Below, piece after piece: positions 32,967 through 41,487 of a stretch of 64,000 nucleotides of DNA. The stretch comes from Methanobacteriota archaeon (GTDB taxonomy: Archaea > Thermoplasmatota > Thermoplasmata > Methanomassiliicoccales > Methanomethylophilaceae). The DNA lies in contig JAEXCH010000004.1 in assembly GCA_023402275.1 (NCBI GenBank), positions 92,091 to 156,090 on the forward strand, given 5' to 3'. Each line of letters begins with the position of its first letter. The stretch's first letter is position 1. A model generated the notes under the pieces. The model was not told the origin of the DNA. It made no database searches and was given only the letters and a program-made list of their open reading frames with translations. The position numbers and the translations under genes are program-made.

Positions 32967-33139
32967 GCAAACCCGAGGACATAACAGAGCTCAGGGCTGA
33001 AGTGGATGCCCTGAAGACCGAGGTCGCAGGACTCAAGGAATTCATCAGGGCCATGTACAGCATGGTGATCGATGAAGAGGATTACGAGTGTCAGGACGAC
33101 ATGTACATGGGTCCTGCTGTCGGAAGATACAACACATGA
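32963..33139 (+). CDS. 58-aa coiled-coil protein, unknown function
   Basis: A small gene locked between csl4 and the ThiI-like gene: its ATG overlaps the csl4 TGA and its own TGA overlaps the next ATG (ATGA at both ends). Residues 7-31 (ITELRAEVDALKTEVAGLKEF) have a heptad pattern typical of a coiled coil, and the tail is acidic. The double translational coupling and codon use like its neighbours support a real gene. I do not recognise a family. Confidence 0.7.
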   Translation: MSKPEDITELRAEVDALKTEVAGLKEFIRAMYSMVIDEEDYECQDDMYMGPAVGRYNT

Positions 33140-33762
33140 GGCTTGTTGCACTTATCTCCGGGGGAATAGATTCGCCCGTTGCGGCATACATGATGGACCG
33201 CATAGGGGCGGACATAACACTTCTCCATATGGATAACAGACCGTTTGCGGATGATGAATCCATAGATAAAGTAAAGAGACTGACGGAAAGGCTCAGAGAG
33301 GTCTCCGGAAAGGATATCCCATTGTATTCCGCATCCCACGGGATATCCCAGCAGAAAATATCAGAGACATGCGACAATAACTACCAGTGTGTCATGTGCA
33401 AGAGATTCATGCTGAGGACCGCACAGACATTCGCCGAAAGGAACGGATGTTCTGGAATAGTGATGGGAGATTCGTTGGGACAGGTCGCATCGCAGACGCT
33501 GAAGAACATCAGGTCGGTGAATCATGGCATAACAATGCCTGTTCTTAGACCACTGATAGGTTATGATAAGATAGAGATCGAGAGTATCGCCAAGGATATC
33601 GGGACATATGAGATCTCGATATCCAGATCCAATGGTTGCTCGATAGTCCCCGGCAGACCCATCACTGAGGCCGATCTTAAAAAGGTTAAGAATTTTGATT
33701 TATCATCAGGCATAGACGATCTTGCTATCAGGATCGCAGATGAAACGATCAGACTGCTTTGA
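33136..33762 (+). CDS. ThiI-like PP-loop tRNA sulfurtransferase, short form
   Basis: 208-aa protein equal to the adenylation (PP-loop) domain of ThiI, which makes 4-thiouridine at tRNA position 8. SGGIDSPVAAYMM (residues 8-20) is the PP-loop; Cys85-x2-Cys88 (QCVMCKRFM), GDSLGQVASQTL and the Cys168 context GCSIVPGRPIT match ThiI. The N-terminal ferredoxin-like and THUMP tRNA-binding domains and the rhodanese domain are missing, so tRNA binding must come from a partner or the substrate differs. Overlaps the 58-aa coiled-coil gene upstream. Confidence 0.82.
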   Translation: MRLVALISGGIDSPVAAYMMDRIGADITLLHMDNRPFADDESIDKVKRLTERLREVSGKDIPLYSASHGISQQKISETCDNNYQCVMCKRFMLRTAQTFAERNGCSGIVMGDSLGQVASQTLKNIRSVNHGITMPVLRPLIGYDKIEIESIAKDIGTYEISISRSNGCSIVPGRPITEADLKKVKNFDLSSGIDDLAIRIADETIRLL

Positions 33763-34023
33763 TCATCTGTAATTGAACACTGAGCAGGATTCCAGATCAT
33801 CCCTGTTGTAGATCATGTCCATCGTCACTCTGTCGATATATCTGGCCTGTACCCTTGATATGTACAACGTATTATTGCCTACAGGGATCCTGATGTCGGA
33901 TTCCTTTGGTACCTTCATCGTTATCGGTACAAGTGCTGGACCTGTGCAGGATGTGCATATCCTATAATCGCGTCCTTCCGACATTATCAACTTCTTGACG
34001 TCGTCGTCCACGGATATTTCCAT
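33763..34023 (-). CDS. Small conserved-looking CxxC protein
   Basis: 86-aa soluble protein with a CTSC motif (Cys23/Cys26) and the segments DIRIPVGNNTLYISRVQARYIDRVTM. Family unknown to me. It follows the XPD helicase gene by 26 nt with GGTG before its ATG, so it is probably the last gene of the serA-to-XPD run, and it converges with the ThiI-like gene with abutting stops. Confidence 0.6.
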   Translation of the reverse strand: MEISVDDDVKKLIMSEGRDYRICTSCTGPALVPITMKVPKESDIRIPVGNNTLYISRVQARYIDRVTMDMIYNRDDLESCSVFNYR

Positions 34024-34049
34024 AGCACACCCCAGAGCGGACTACTTTA

Positions 34050-35951
34050 TTACCTTTGCTTATTTGAGAAGAACTCGCGTAGGTCCTTGCATGGGGCATC
34101 CGTAGGTTGTGATGATATCCCCTCCAAAGTGAATGCTCTACGGTCCAGGATGACAGCTGCTCCCACATCTGTCTCGGATCTTATCAGTCTGCCGATCGCT
34201 TGTCTCATCTTTCTCATTGCAGGTATCTTGGACGAGTGCTCCCAACCGTCACCGAATCTCATATCATAATATCTTCTGAGGGCCTCTTGCTTGGCAGTAG
34301 GTTTTGGGTAAGGTATCCCTACCAACACAGCGACCTCCATATCCTTATCCGGAAAATCAAGGCCTTCGCTTATCCTTCCGCCTGTGATGGCGAACAGTAC
34401 GCTGTTCTCGGATATCCTGAATTGGAACACCTCATCCATCAACTCAAGCTGGGTCATTCCTCTTCTTTCGATGAACGTCTCTTTACCGAATCCCTCGGTT
34501 ATACCTGATGCGAGGAACCTGTCCATTATGGCATAGGACGGAAAGAACACGGCCGTGTTCCTCTCTGTGCATCCGACTATCGATATTATGTGTTCCCTCA
34601 TCCTCTGGAATGTCTCGGGAACATTGTTGAACTCATCGTACTTGGTGGAAACATCCTCAACATACCGTATCATAAGATTCTCAGGAGGGAAAGGGGACGG
34701 GAATACGACCTCGACGGGATCGTCCAATCCCAGCTCGCTTGTGTAATCGGAAAGAGGGGCCAGTGTTCCAGACATGTGTATTGAGGACCAACATAACCTC
34801 AAAGGTTCTGCTGCTGCCCTCGGATCAAGACAATATGCCTGGAATTTAGGGTTCTCGCCGCCTACCACCAGAAAGATATTCACCTCATCATCGAACATGT
34901 TCCATGCCATCAGGAATCTTCCCATGGAACCGATATAGGAACGAGGCAGTTTCTTCTTGGATTTCTTGATGTCGGCTATCATCTCTCCTCTATCCATCAG
35001 TCCTTTGTATACCATGTTGAGGGAGTTGGATGACATCCCTAACCTTACCATCAGTTCGTCCTGAAGGAAGGTGGGAGGTATCATGCCGTCGTCACCTATG
35101 ATGTACTGGTCCAAAGCTTCGTTCAGACATTCTCTCAGAACGCCGATGATGTCTGTCACCGATAATCCGGCATGGATGTCCGGATCATTCAATTCGATGG
35201 CTTCCTTCTCGGCGAGGTCCATTGCTCTGGCACTGTATTCCAGCGTCATCACCTCTCTCAGATAATCAGGAAGATTGTGTGCCTCGTCAACGATTATCAC
35301 GGCATCATTCAACGGCGACCCGATCCACTCAACGAATCTATCACGTATGTGCGGCATGAAAACAAAGGAGTATGGTGCTGCGATAACATCCGCATATGGT
35401 ATGAGGCGTTTAACCATCTCATATGGACATATCTCCTGCTTAAGACAATGATCCGAGAACTCCTCGGGTTCTGGATGTTCCTTTCTCAGATATTGTAGCA
35501 TTACAAGAGGATCGATGCTCCCGGCATTCTCGTAATATTTGCAAGGGGAACCGGTACCGTCATCCTTTTTGTATTCCGAACATAGTCTTGAGAGTTCCTC
35601 GGCCGTCCCGGTCTCGTTCTCCGGGTCCTTTGACATCATCGGGCATGTGTGTATGCTCCTTCCCTGGACCCCGAGACAAACTACAGGATGTTTCTTGGAT
35701 ATCTCTCCGGCCTCATGGATTATCTGTTTCTGTTGGGATTTGGTCCTCGTCATGTACAGGATCTTCCTGCCCAATCCCAATGATGCCTCTAACGCTCCCG
35801 TCAGTGATACGACGGTCTTTCCGGTACCTGTACCTGATTCTATCACCGCGGAACGACCGTTACGCACAGTGTCCCTTATCAGATCTACGATCCTGCTTTG
35901 GTCACCTACATGCTTGTAGGGGAATAGATCCTCAGGCCCTTTGCTGGTCAT
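34050..35951 (-). CDS. xpd: XPD/Rad3-type iron-sulfur DNA helicase
   Basis: 633-aa superfamily 2 helicase that unwinds DNA 5' to 3'. Walker A SGTGTGKT (39-46), the Fe-S domain cysteines (103, 124, 137, 175) and the DEAH box (222-225, VDEAHNLP) are all in place, followed by motifs V/VI (GGRISEGLDFPDKD and QAIGRLIRSETD). The ATG at 35951 overlaps the upstream stop (TGATG); a GTG at 35954 is an alternative. The complete Fe-S set argues for an active XPD rather than a DinG lacking the cluster. Confidence 0.9.
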   Translation of the reverse strand: MTSKGPEDLFPYKHVGDQSRIVDLIRDTVRNGRSAVIESGTGTGKTVVSLTGALEASLGLGRKILYMTRTKSQQKQIIHEAGEISKKHPVVCLGVQGRSIHTCPMMSKDPENETGTAEELSRLCSEYKKDDGTGSPCKYYENAGSIDPLVMLQYLRKEHPEPEEFSDHCLKQEICPYEMVKRLIPYADVIAAPYSFVFMPHIRDRFVEWIGSPLNDAVIIVDEAHNLPDYLREVMTLEYSARAMDLAEKEAIELNDPDIHAGLSVTDIIGVLRECLNEALDQYIIGDDGMIPPTFLQDELMVRLGMSSNSLNMVYKGLMDRGEMIADIKKSKKKLPRSYIGSMGRFLMAWNMFDDEVNIFLVVGGENPKFQAYCLDPRAAAEPLRLCWSSIHMSGTLAPLSDYTSELGLDDPVEVVFPSPFPPENLMIRYVEDVSTKYDEFNNVPETFQRMREHIISIVGCTERNTAVFFPSYAIMDRFLASGITEGFGKETFIERRGMTQLELMDEVFQFRISENSVLFAITGGRISEGLDFPDKDMEVAVLVGIPYPKPTAKQEALRRYYDMRFGDGWEHSSKIPAMRKMRQAIGRLIRSETDVGAAVILDRRAFTLEGISSQPTDAPCKDLREFFSNKQR

Positions 35952-36346
35952 CACTCGCTTCTGCGCCAGATGTCATCGGGAAGTTCCTCATAGACTACGG
36001 ATTCGTCGCTTCCCTCTTCCATTATCTCCTGAGGTATCAGGTCCATCAATCCTCTGATCCTATCCTTCTTGAAGAGCCAGTAGTGTATCCTCCACTCCCT
36101 TCCGTCGTAGAGTGTCGTCTCTTCCCTCTCCGTGGTCAGAAGACCTGCATCCTCCAGCATATAGAAGGCATCCCTGTCCTCGGGTTCCAGGATGTTATCT
36201 ATTATCCTATCGGAGAATCCGAAGAAGTTGAGGACGTGCCTCGCAAGCATATATGCCTGCTCCTCCTCCATCCCGATGCTGTTGTCTATACTGTTCTTTA
36301 TCGCAAGGGTAAGATCTTCCACTGTTACCGTATCATTGACCATCAT
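35951..36346 (-). CDS. DUF6015-like small protein
   Basis: 131-aa acidic soluble protein resembling a Thermoplasmata-wide family (I recall it as DUF6015; not checked). It is predominantly helical, with QAYMLARHVLNFFGFSDRIIDNIL in the middle, where an acidic start and a Tyr/Trp-rich WRIHYWLFKK strand also stand out. GAGGTG precedes the ATG. Tight coupling to the XPD helicase (overlapping stop/start) suggests a shared function, but no catalytic motif is visible. Confidence 0.6.
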   Translation of the reverse strand: MMVNDTVTVEDLTLAIKNSIDNSIGMEEEQAYMLARHVLNFFGFSDRIIDNILEPEDRDAFYMLEDAGLLTTEREETTLYDGREWRIHYWLFKKDRIRGLMDLIPQEIMEEGSDESVVYEELPDDIWRRSE

Positions 36347-36354
36347 AACACACC

Positions 36355-37944
36355 TCAGTTATCTACCAGATCCACGAATTTGACATCGTCTGTCCCCGAT
36401 GCCTTCACTATCTTCTTCAGTACATCCGCGGGAACATGCTGATCCACTGTTATCACCATCAATGCATCCGATCTGTTCCTTCCCACGGACATTTGAGCGA
36501 TGTTTATTTTGCTCTCTCCGAACACGGAGCCTATCGCCCCGATTATTCCCGGAGAGTCCTTGTATCCTACGATAACCATATCCCCGGACATCGGAGTATC
36601 GAATGTGAATTCGTTGTATCCCACGAGTCTGGGTTGATCTCCGAAGACCGTTCCTCTTATGACCGTCTTCTTTCCGTTGGATGTTATCTTGACCTCGATC
36701 ATGTTCGCGTAGTCATCGGATCTGTCGGTCGATGACTCCTTGATGGATATTCCCTTCTGTTTCGCGACCGGAAGGGCATTGATTATGTTGGCGTTGTCCG
36801 GACCTATGATGTTCTTTAGGATACCTATCACGACTGATACCGTCAACATCTTTGTCTGCTTGCTGGCAAGCTCTCCGCAATATGTTATCTCCAATTCATC
36901 GATAGGATTGTTGCCGTTCACCTGATGTACGAACACACCCATGCGCTCTGCCAGCGGCAGGAAGGCTTCCGTTTCCGGATCCAGCTTACCGCGGGGTGCA
37001 TTGATCGCATTGGTTATCTCCCCATCCTTCAGGTACTTCACCGCAGCAACGGCGACCTCCACCGCGACCCTCTCCTGGGCCTCGACCGTGCTTGCTCCCA
37101 AGTGCGGAGTAGTTACAAGATTATCAAGTTCCAGAAGTTTCATCTCATCCTCTGAGAGGGGCTCATTGCACCAGACATCGAATGCCGCTCCTGCGATCAC
37201 CTTCTCTTTGAGTGCGGTGTAGAGATCGTCCTCGTTCACGATACCGCCTCTTGCGACATTCGCCATCCTGAGGTTCGGTTTCATCATCTTGAACTGAGGC
37301 ATGCTTATCATGTTGCGCGTCTCCGGAAGAAGAGGTGTGTGTATCGTCATGAAATCCGCGTTCTGTATCACTTCCTCAAAGGTCGTGAGCCTTACACCTA
37401 TCTCGTCGGCAACTTCCTTCGGAAGGAACGGATCATAACCGATCAGGGTCATATTGAACGACTTCATCCTTTTGGCGACCTCTCCTCCTACACGCCCTAC
37501 ACCCACTATACCAAGGACCTTACCATTGAGTTCGACTCCCGTATACTTGGATCTCTTCCACTCGCCCTTATGCATCGAATCGTGTGCAAAGGGTATGTTC
37601 CTTGCAAGTGCCAGAAGCATTGCGCATGAGTGTTCTGCTGCGGATATTATATTCGCCGCAGGGGTGTTCATTATCAATATGCCTTTCTCTGTTGCGTAGG
37701 GTATATCAACATTATCGACACCAACTCCTGCTCTTCCTATGACCCTAAGGTTCTTTCCGGCATCGATCACCTTCTTGGTGACCTTTGTACCAGATCTTAT
37801 GATCAAGCAGTCGTAATCTCCGATTATCTCACAAAGCTCATCCTCCGAGAGATCAACCTTCTCGTCCACCGGGAAGCCTGATCCTTTCAGGATGTTCAGC
37901 CCTTCTTCGTCAAGGGCATCCGAAACCAATATCCTGGTGGTCAT
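36355..37944 (-). CDS. serA: D-3-phosphoglycerate dehydrogenase
   Basis: 529-aa long-form enzyme oxidising 3-phosphoglycerate to phosphohydroxypyruvate for serine synthesis. The NAD motif GIVGVGRVGGEVAKRM (near residue 145), the catalytic His region TTPHLGASTVEAQ, an intervening domain and a C-terminal ACT domain (GYKDSPGIIGAIGSVFGE) are present, so serine feedback is likely. The ATG overlaps the aminotransferase stop (ATGA), giving a two-gene serine unit. Substrate 3-phosphoglycerate is also the product of the RuBisCO pathway in this window. Confidence 0.95.
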   Translation of the reverse strand: MTTRILVSDALDEEGLNILKGSGFPVDEKVDLSEDELCEIIGDYDCLIIRSGTKVTKKVIDAGKNLRVIGRAGVGVDNVDIPYATEKGILIMNTPAANIISAAEHSCAMLLALARNIPFAHDSMHKGEWKRSKYTGVELNGKVLGIVGVGRVGGEVAKRMKSFNMTLIGYDPFLPKEVADEIGVRLTTFEEVIQNADFMTIHTPLLPETRNMISMPQFKMMKPNLRMANVARGGIVNEDDLYTALKEKVIAGAAFDVWCNEPLSEDEMKLLELDNLVTTPHLGASTVEAQERVAVEVAVAAVKYLKDGEITNAINAPRGKLDPETEAFLPLAERMGVFVHQVNGNNPIDELEITYCGELASKQTKMLTVSVVIGILKNIIGPDNANIINALPVAKQKGISIKESSTDRSDDYANMIEVKITSNGKKTVIRGTVFGDQPRLVGYNEFTFDTPMSGDMVIVGYKDSPGIIGAIGSVFGESKINIAQMSVGRNRSDALMVITVDQHVPADVLKKIVKASGTDDVKFVDLVDN

Positions 37945-39011
37945 GCGGTCTCCTCCAAAATCTCATCCATAACTGAAAGTAATTCTTTGACGCCTTCAGG
38001 GGTTGTGTCTCCCATATGGCCTATCCTGAACGTCCTGTCCTTGACATCCCCGTATCCGTTGGATATCTCGTATCCTTTGGATTTGAGTGCGGAGTGGAAC
38101 TTATCGAAGTCCAGATCCCCGTGGTTAAGTACGCTTATGGTGTTGGAACGATATCCTTTCTCGGGGAATGTGCCGTTGAGTTTTGCGTTTGCCCATTCCT
38201 CCACCATATCTGCCATCTTCTTATGCCTCTCGTATCTCTTCTGCATCCCTTCAGCAAGCATCCTGTCAAGCTGGAAGTCCAATGCGTACATGAGTGAGAC
38301 AGGAGGGGTCGTCAGAGCATAATTGTCATCATTCTGTTTCTTTATCTTGAGAAGGTCCGTGTAGAATCCTCTGTTAGGTACCTCCTTCGCCTTCTCAAGC
38401 ATCCTTTCCGATACCACGATCATCGCCAGCCCCGGCGGGAGTGCCAGTGCCTTCTGTGTACCGAACACCAATGCATCGGGCTGAAGCTGCTTTATTTTCA
38501 GGTCCATTGCGAATGCCGAGGTCACGGCATCTATCATTATCAGAGCATCTGAGTTCTGAGTCCTTACCTCATTCGCCAATTCCAGAGAGTCGCTGAATAC
38601 CCCTGTAGAGGATTCGTTGCTGACCCAGTGTACGGCCTCGATGTCATCTTTGACCTTGCCTTTGATGTGTTCCGGGCGGATCGCTTTCCCCCATTCCACC
38701 TGAACTTTATCAACCGTCTTTCCGTTGGCTTCGGCGATCTCTATCGATCTGTTGCCGAATGAACCGTTGGTGATCCCAAGCGTCTTGCTGTTGACGCCGT
38801 TCCTTATCATTCCCTCCAGGAATACCGATGCGGAACCGCTCACGAGGAATATGTCCATGTCGGTGTCCAAGGCCTTTCCCATCTTCTCCATGATGTTCTG
38901 ATGAAGCGCCTTGTACTCCTTCGACCTGTGCGTTATCATAGGTTTGGTCATTGCCTGCAGGACCTCTTGTTCAACGTTTACGGGCCCTACTGTGAAAAGT
39001 TTCCTGCTCAA
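37941..39011 (-). CDS. Class V aminotransferase (phosphoserine/serine-glyoxylate type)
   Basis: 356-aa PLP enzyme of the alanine-glyoxylate/serine-pyruvate aminotransferase group. The PLP lysine lies in VFGTQKALALPPG (near residue 194), with the N-terminal FTVGPVNVEQEVLQAM and ITHRSKEYKAL typical. Coupling to serA makes it the likely phosphohydroxypyruvate aminotransferase, replacing SerC; this is inferred from context. It has its own promoter with a GTGCGTGCG element. Confidence 0.88.
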   Translation of the reverse strand: MSRKLFTVGPVNVEQEVLQAMTKPMITHRSKEYKALHQNIMEKMGKALDTDMDIFLVSGSASVFLEGMIRNGVNSKTLGITNGSFGNRSIEIAEANGKTVDKVQVEWGKAIRPEHIKGKVKDDIEAVHWVSNESSTGVFSDSLELANEVRTQNSDALIMIDAVTSAFAMDLKIKQLQPDALVFGTQKALALPPGLAMIVVSERMLEKAKEVPNRGFYTDLLKIKKQNDDNYALTTPPVSLMYALDFQLDRMLAEGMQKRYERHKKMADMVEEWANAKLNGTFPEKGYRSNTISVLNHGDLDFDKFHSALKSKGYEISNGYGDVKDRTFRIGHMGDTTPEGVKELLSVMDEILEETA

Positions 39012-39057
39012 AATGATACCTCTGCTGTTCGCTATGGCCTTCGCTATCTGTTAACCA

Positions 39058-39079
39058 ATATTTATTATAACGCACGCAC
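39058..39079 (-). promoter_or_regulatory. Aminotransferase-serA promoter with GTGCGTGCG element
   Basis: On the minus strand GTGCGTGCG (39079-39071) is directly followed by TTATAATAAATATT (39070-39057), a TATA region about 55 nt before the ATG at 39011. The same 9-mer occurs upstream of tfs. Confidence 0.5.
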
Positions 39080-39089
39080 ACGCCTGCGC

Positions 39090-40244
39090 TTAAAGGTTCA
39101 GCATGAACTGTTTGATCCTCGACAGACCTTCCCTTATCTGATCCTCGCTCGTTGCGTACGATACTCTGAAGAATCCTTCTCCGCTTGGGCCGAATGCTGA
39201 TCCGGGGGTCACAGCGACATGGGCATCCTCGAGCATCTTTGTGCAGAGCACTTCCGACTTGACCTTGGAGTCATACTTGGGGAAGAGATAGAACGCTCCT
39301 TTCGGAACATTGACATCGAGACCTTTTATATCTCTTATCAGATCGACGGCGAGGTTCCTGCGCTTCCTGAATTCTTTGACCATTGCATCCTTCTCGGTCT
39401 GAGGTCCGGTTATCGCCTCTACAGCTGCCGGCTGTGTGAATGAAACACAGCAGGATATTGAATGGGTCTGAAGTTTGTTTATGTCCTTGATATGCTGCTC
39501 AGAAGCTATGACCCAGCCAAGTCTCCATCCGGTCATGGCATACGTCTTGGAAAGACCTGAGATCGTTATGGTCCTGTCGAACATATCGGGCATCGATGCT
39601 ATTGAAAAATGCTTTCCGTCGTAGATTATGCTCTCGTATATCTCATCGGAAAGGACCATCAGATTGTGCTCTACGGCTATCTTCGCTATTGCCTTGATGG
39701 TCTTGTATGGCATGACACTTCCAGTAGGATTCGAAGGTGAGTTGAGAAGGATCATCTTCGTCTTAGGGGTGATGGCCTTTGCGATCATCTCCGGATCGAC
39801 TATGAAATTCTCATCGAACTTGGTCGGTATGTACTTTGGTTTGGCGCCTGCCAGCCTTATGCACGCTTCATACGACACCCAGCTTGGGTCCGGAAGTATG
39901 ACCTCATCCCCGGGATCCAGATAAGCCAGTGCGCTCATGAATATCGCGTGTTTACATGGCGTTATGAGAACATTCTGTGCTGTACAATGTATCTTGTTAT
40001 CGGAGAATGCCTTGGCGGCTACTGCCTTTCTCAGCTCAGGTATACCGGCCGATGGGGTGTAATGTGTGAATCCGGCATCCAGGGACTCTTTGCACGCATC
40101 GATTATGTTCTGCGGAGTTACAAAGTCTGGCTCTCCCATTGAGAATGAGATCACGTCAGTTCCCTGTGACTTCATATAACTTACAAGATTCGATATCGTT
40201 ACCGTGCCTGATGCAGGTATTCCCTTTAGCCTCTTAGATACCAT
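39090..40244 (-). CDS. aspC: Class I aminotransferase (aspartate aminotransferase-like)
   Basis: 384-aa fold-type I PLP enzyme. Lysine for the internal aldimine lies in ISGLSKTYAMTGWRLGW (near residue 233). NSPSNPTGSVM and the C-terminal FFRVSYATSEDQIREGL block are typical of aspartate/aromatic aminotransferases. GAGGTGG precedes the ATG. Substrate preference cannot be fixed from sequence. It follows purP but has its own TATA box. Confidence 0.9.
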   Translation of the reverse strand: MVSKRLKGIPASGTVTISNLVSYMKSQGTDVISFSMGEPDFVTPQNIIDACKESLDAGFTHYTPSAGIPELRKAVAAKAFSDNKIHCTAQNVLITPCKHAIFMSALAYLDPGDEVILPDPSWVSYEACIRLAGAKPKYIPTKFDENFIVDPEMIAKAITPKTKMILLNSPSNPTGSVMPYKTIKAIAKIAVEHNLMVLSDEIYESIIYDGKHFSIASMPDMFDRTITISGLSKTYAMTGWRLGWVIASEQHIKDINKLQTHSISCCVSFTQPAAVEAITGPQTEKDAMVKEFRKRRNLAVDLIRDIKGLDVNVPKGAFYLFPKYDSKVKSEVLCTKMLEDAHVAVTPGSAFGPSGEGFFRVSYATSEDQIREGLSRIKQFMLNL

Positions 40245-40267
40245 CGTGCCACCTCACTGATATTTGA

Positions 40268-40277
40268 GTATATTATT
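40268..40277 (-). promoter_or_regulatory. TATA box of aspC
   Basis: AATAATATAC on the minus strand, about 28 nt before the aspC ATG at 40244. This gives a very short leader that still includes the GAGGTGG ribosome binding site. Confidence 0.5.
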
Positions 40278-40369
40278 CTTTATCCAACTGAACATATACT
40301 GATGATATCGAAGATCATATCCTAATCATCATCTTTCAGAGCAGAACATAGGCTCTAAGGGATGATCGA

Positions 40370-41443
40370 TCAGCTCATCAATGTCTTAAGATCACCGGAT
40401 TTGGCCGCATCCTTGATCTCAAGCGCCATCCTTCCGCCTGTGCTCAGACCGGGATATATCAGATCGGCATAAGGCGATCCTGATATGAACGGGTTCGTCC
40501 CTGCAACTATCCTGGTGGATATCTCGAATACCTTGAACTCCAGTTTGTCTGTCACTACCGTTTCCAAACAGAAAGGTCCCCAGAGTCCACCGAACAATTC
40601 GTATGCCCGGTTGACCACACCTTCTCCCATCTCGAACGCTTTCGGAAGGAGTGATTCCCTGATCACGACGGGAGTATTACCTGTGACAACGAATGATGGG
40701 TACATCCCCTGTCTCTTGGCATCCTCTATCGACCCCAGTTTGTACATCTCATCGATGTTGCTCTCATCCCTGCGGTCTATGGAAAGGAGTTCCAGTGATC
40801 CTCCCTGTTCGCATCTGTAACCATCCGTTTTCAATGGATCGTAGAAGAAATGCAGATAGTATCTCGTTCCCATACAGTATTCCTGTATGGTGTATGGCTG
40901 GGTGTTATCTATGGACATCTTGAAGTCCGGGTAGTCCTTTGCTATGAAGAATCCCCTTCCTCCCTTTGCCCCGTGATATTTCACCATGACGGGTTCGCTT
41001 ATCTCCCTCGCATCGGTTATGAGTCTCGGCATAGGGACGCCTGCGGATGTCATCCATTCCCTCTGGCTCTCCCTATTGGACTCCCATTGGAGGACTGCTC
41101 TGTTCCCATATGACGGTACTGCATATTCCTCGAATCTGGATGCTCCCATGTATTCAACGAACGAACCATGCGGGATTATGATCGAATTCCTGTCAAGAAG
41201 TTCTCCGATGCGTTCCTCCATCTCATCGAAATCAGAGTACTTGAGGATCTCATCCGGCTTCGCCAGAGGGAATGCGTCGTAGTATCTTGTGTTGTCCTTA
41301 ACGGTCAATCCTAATGTCTTGAAACCCATCTTGCGGGCTCCATGGAAGATCTGAAGTGATGAATGTGAACATAATGTTGCGATGGTCAGGTCGCTTGTGT
41401 CATATCCGTCAAGAATCTCATCGATCTTTTTCTTAGGGACCAT
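40370..41443 (-). CDS. purP: FAICAR synthetase (ATP- and formate-dependent)
   Basis: 357-aa ATP-grasp enzyme that formylates AICAR using formate and ATP, the archaeal alternative to the folate-dependent PurH domain. TIATLCSHSSLQIFHGAR at the start, VKYHGAKGGRGFF (ATP-grasp loop) and VFEISTRIVAGTNPF near the C-terminus are diagnostic. Length is normal. With purH also present, one copy may serve another condition, or the role may have diverged. Confidence 0.94.
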   Translation of the reverse strand: MVPKKKIDEILDGYDTSDLTIATLCSHSSLQIFHGARKMGFKTLGLTVKDNTRYYDAFPLAKPDEILKYSDFDEMEERIGELLDRNSIIIPHGSFVEYMGASRFEEYAVPSYGNRAVLQWESNRESQREWMTSAGVPMPRLITDAREISEPVMVKYHGAKGGRGFFIAKDYPDFKMSIDNTQPYTIQEYCMGTRYYLHFFYDPLKTDGYRCEQGGSLELLSIDRRDESNIDEMYKLGSIEDAKRQGMYPSFVVTGNTPVVIRESLLPKAFEMGEGVVNRAYELFGGLWGPFCLETVVTDKLEFKVFEISTRIVAGTNPFISGSPYADLIYPGLSTGGRMALEIKDAAKSGDLKTLMS

Positions 41444-41463
41444 ATCCTCTTATTGCATTTACG

Positions 41464-41475
41464 CTTTTAAATATT
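41464..41475 (-). promoter_or_regulatory. TATA box of purP
   Basis: AATATTTAAAAG on the minus strand, about 27 nt before the purP ATG and within the short gap after the ABC ATPase stop. purP is therefore transcribed on its own. Confidence 0.5.
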
Positions 41476-41487
41476 GCTATTGGATGA

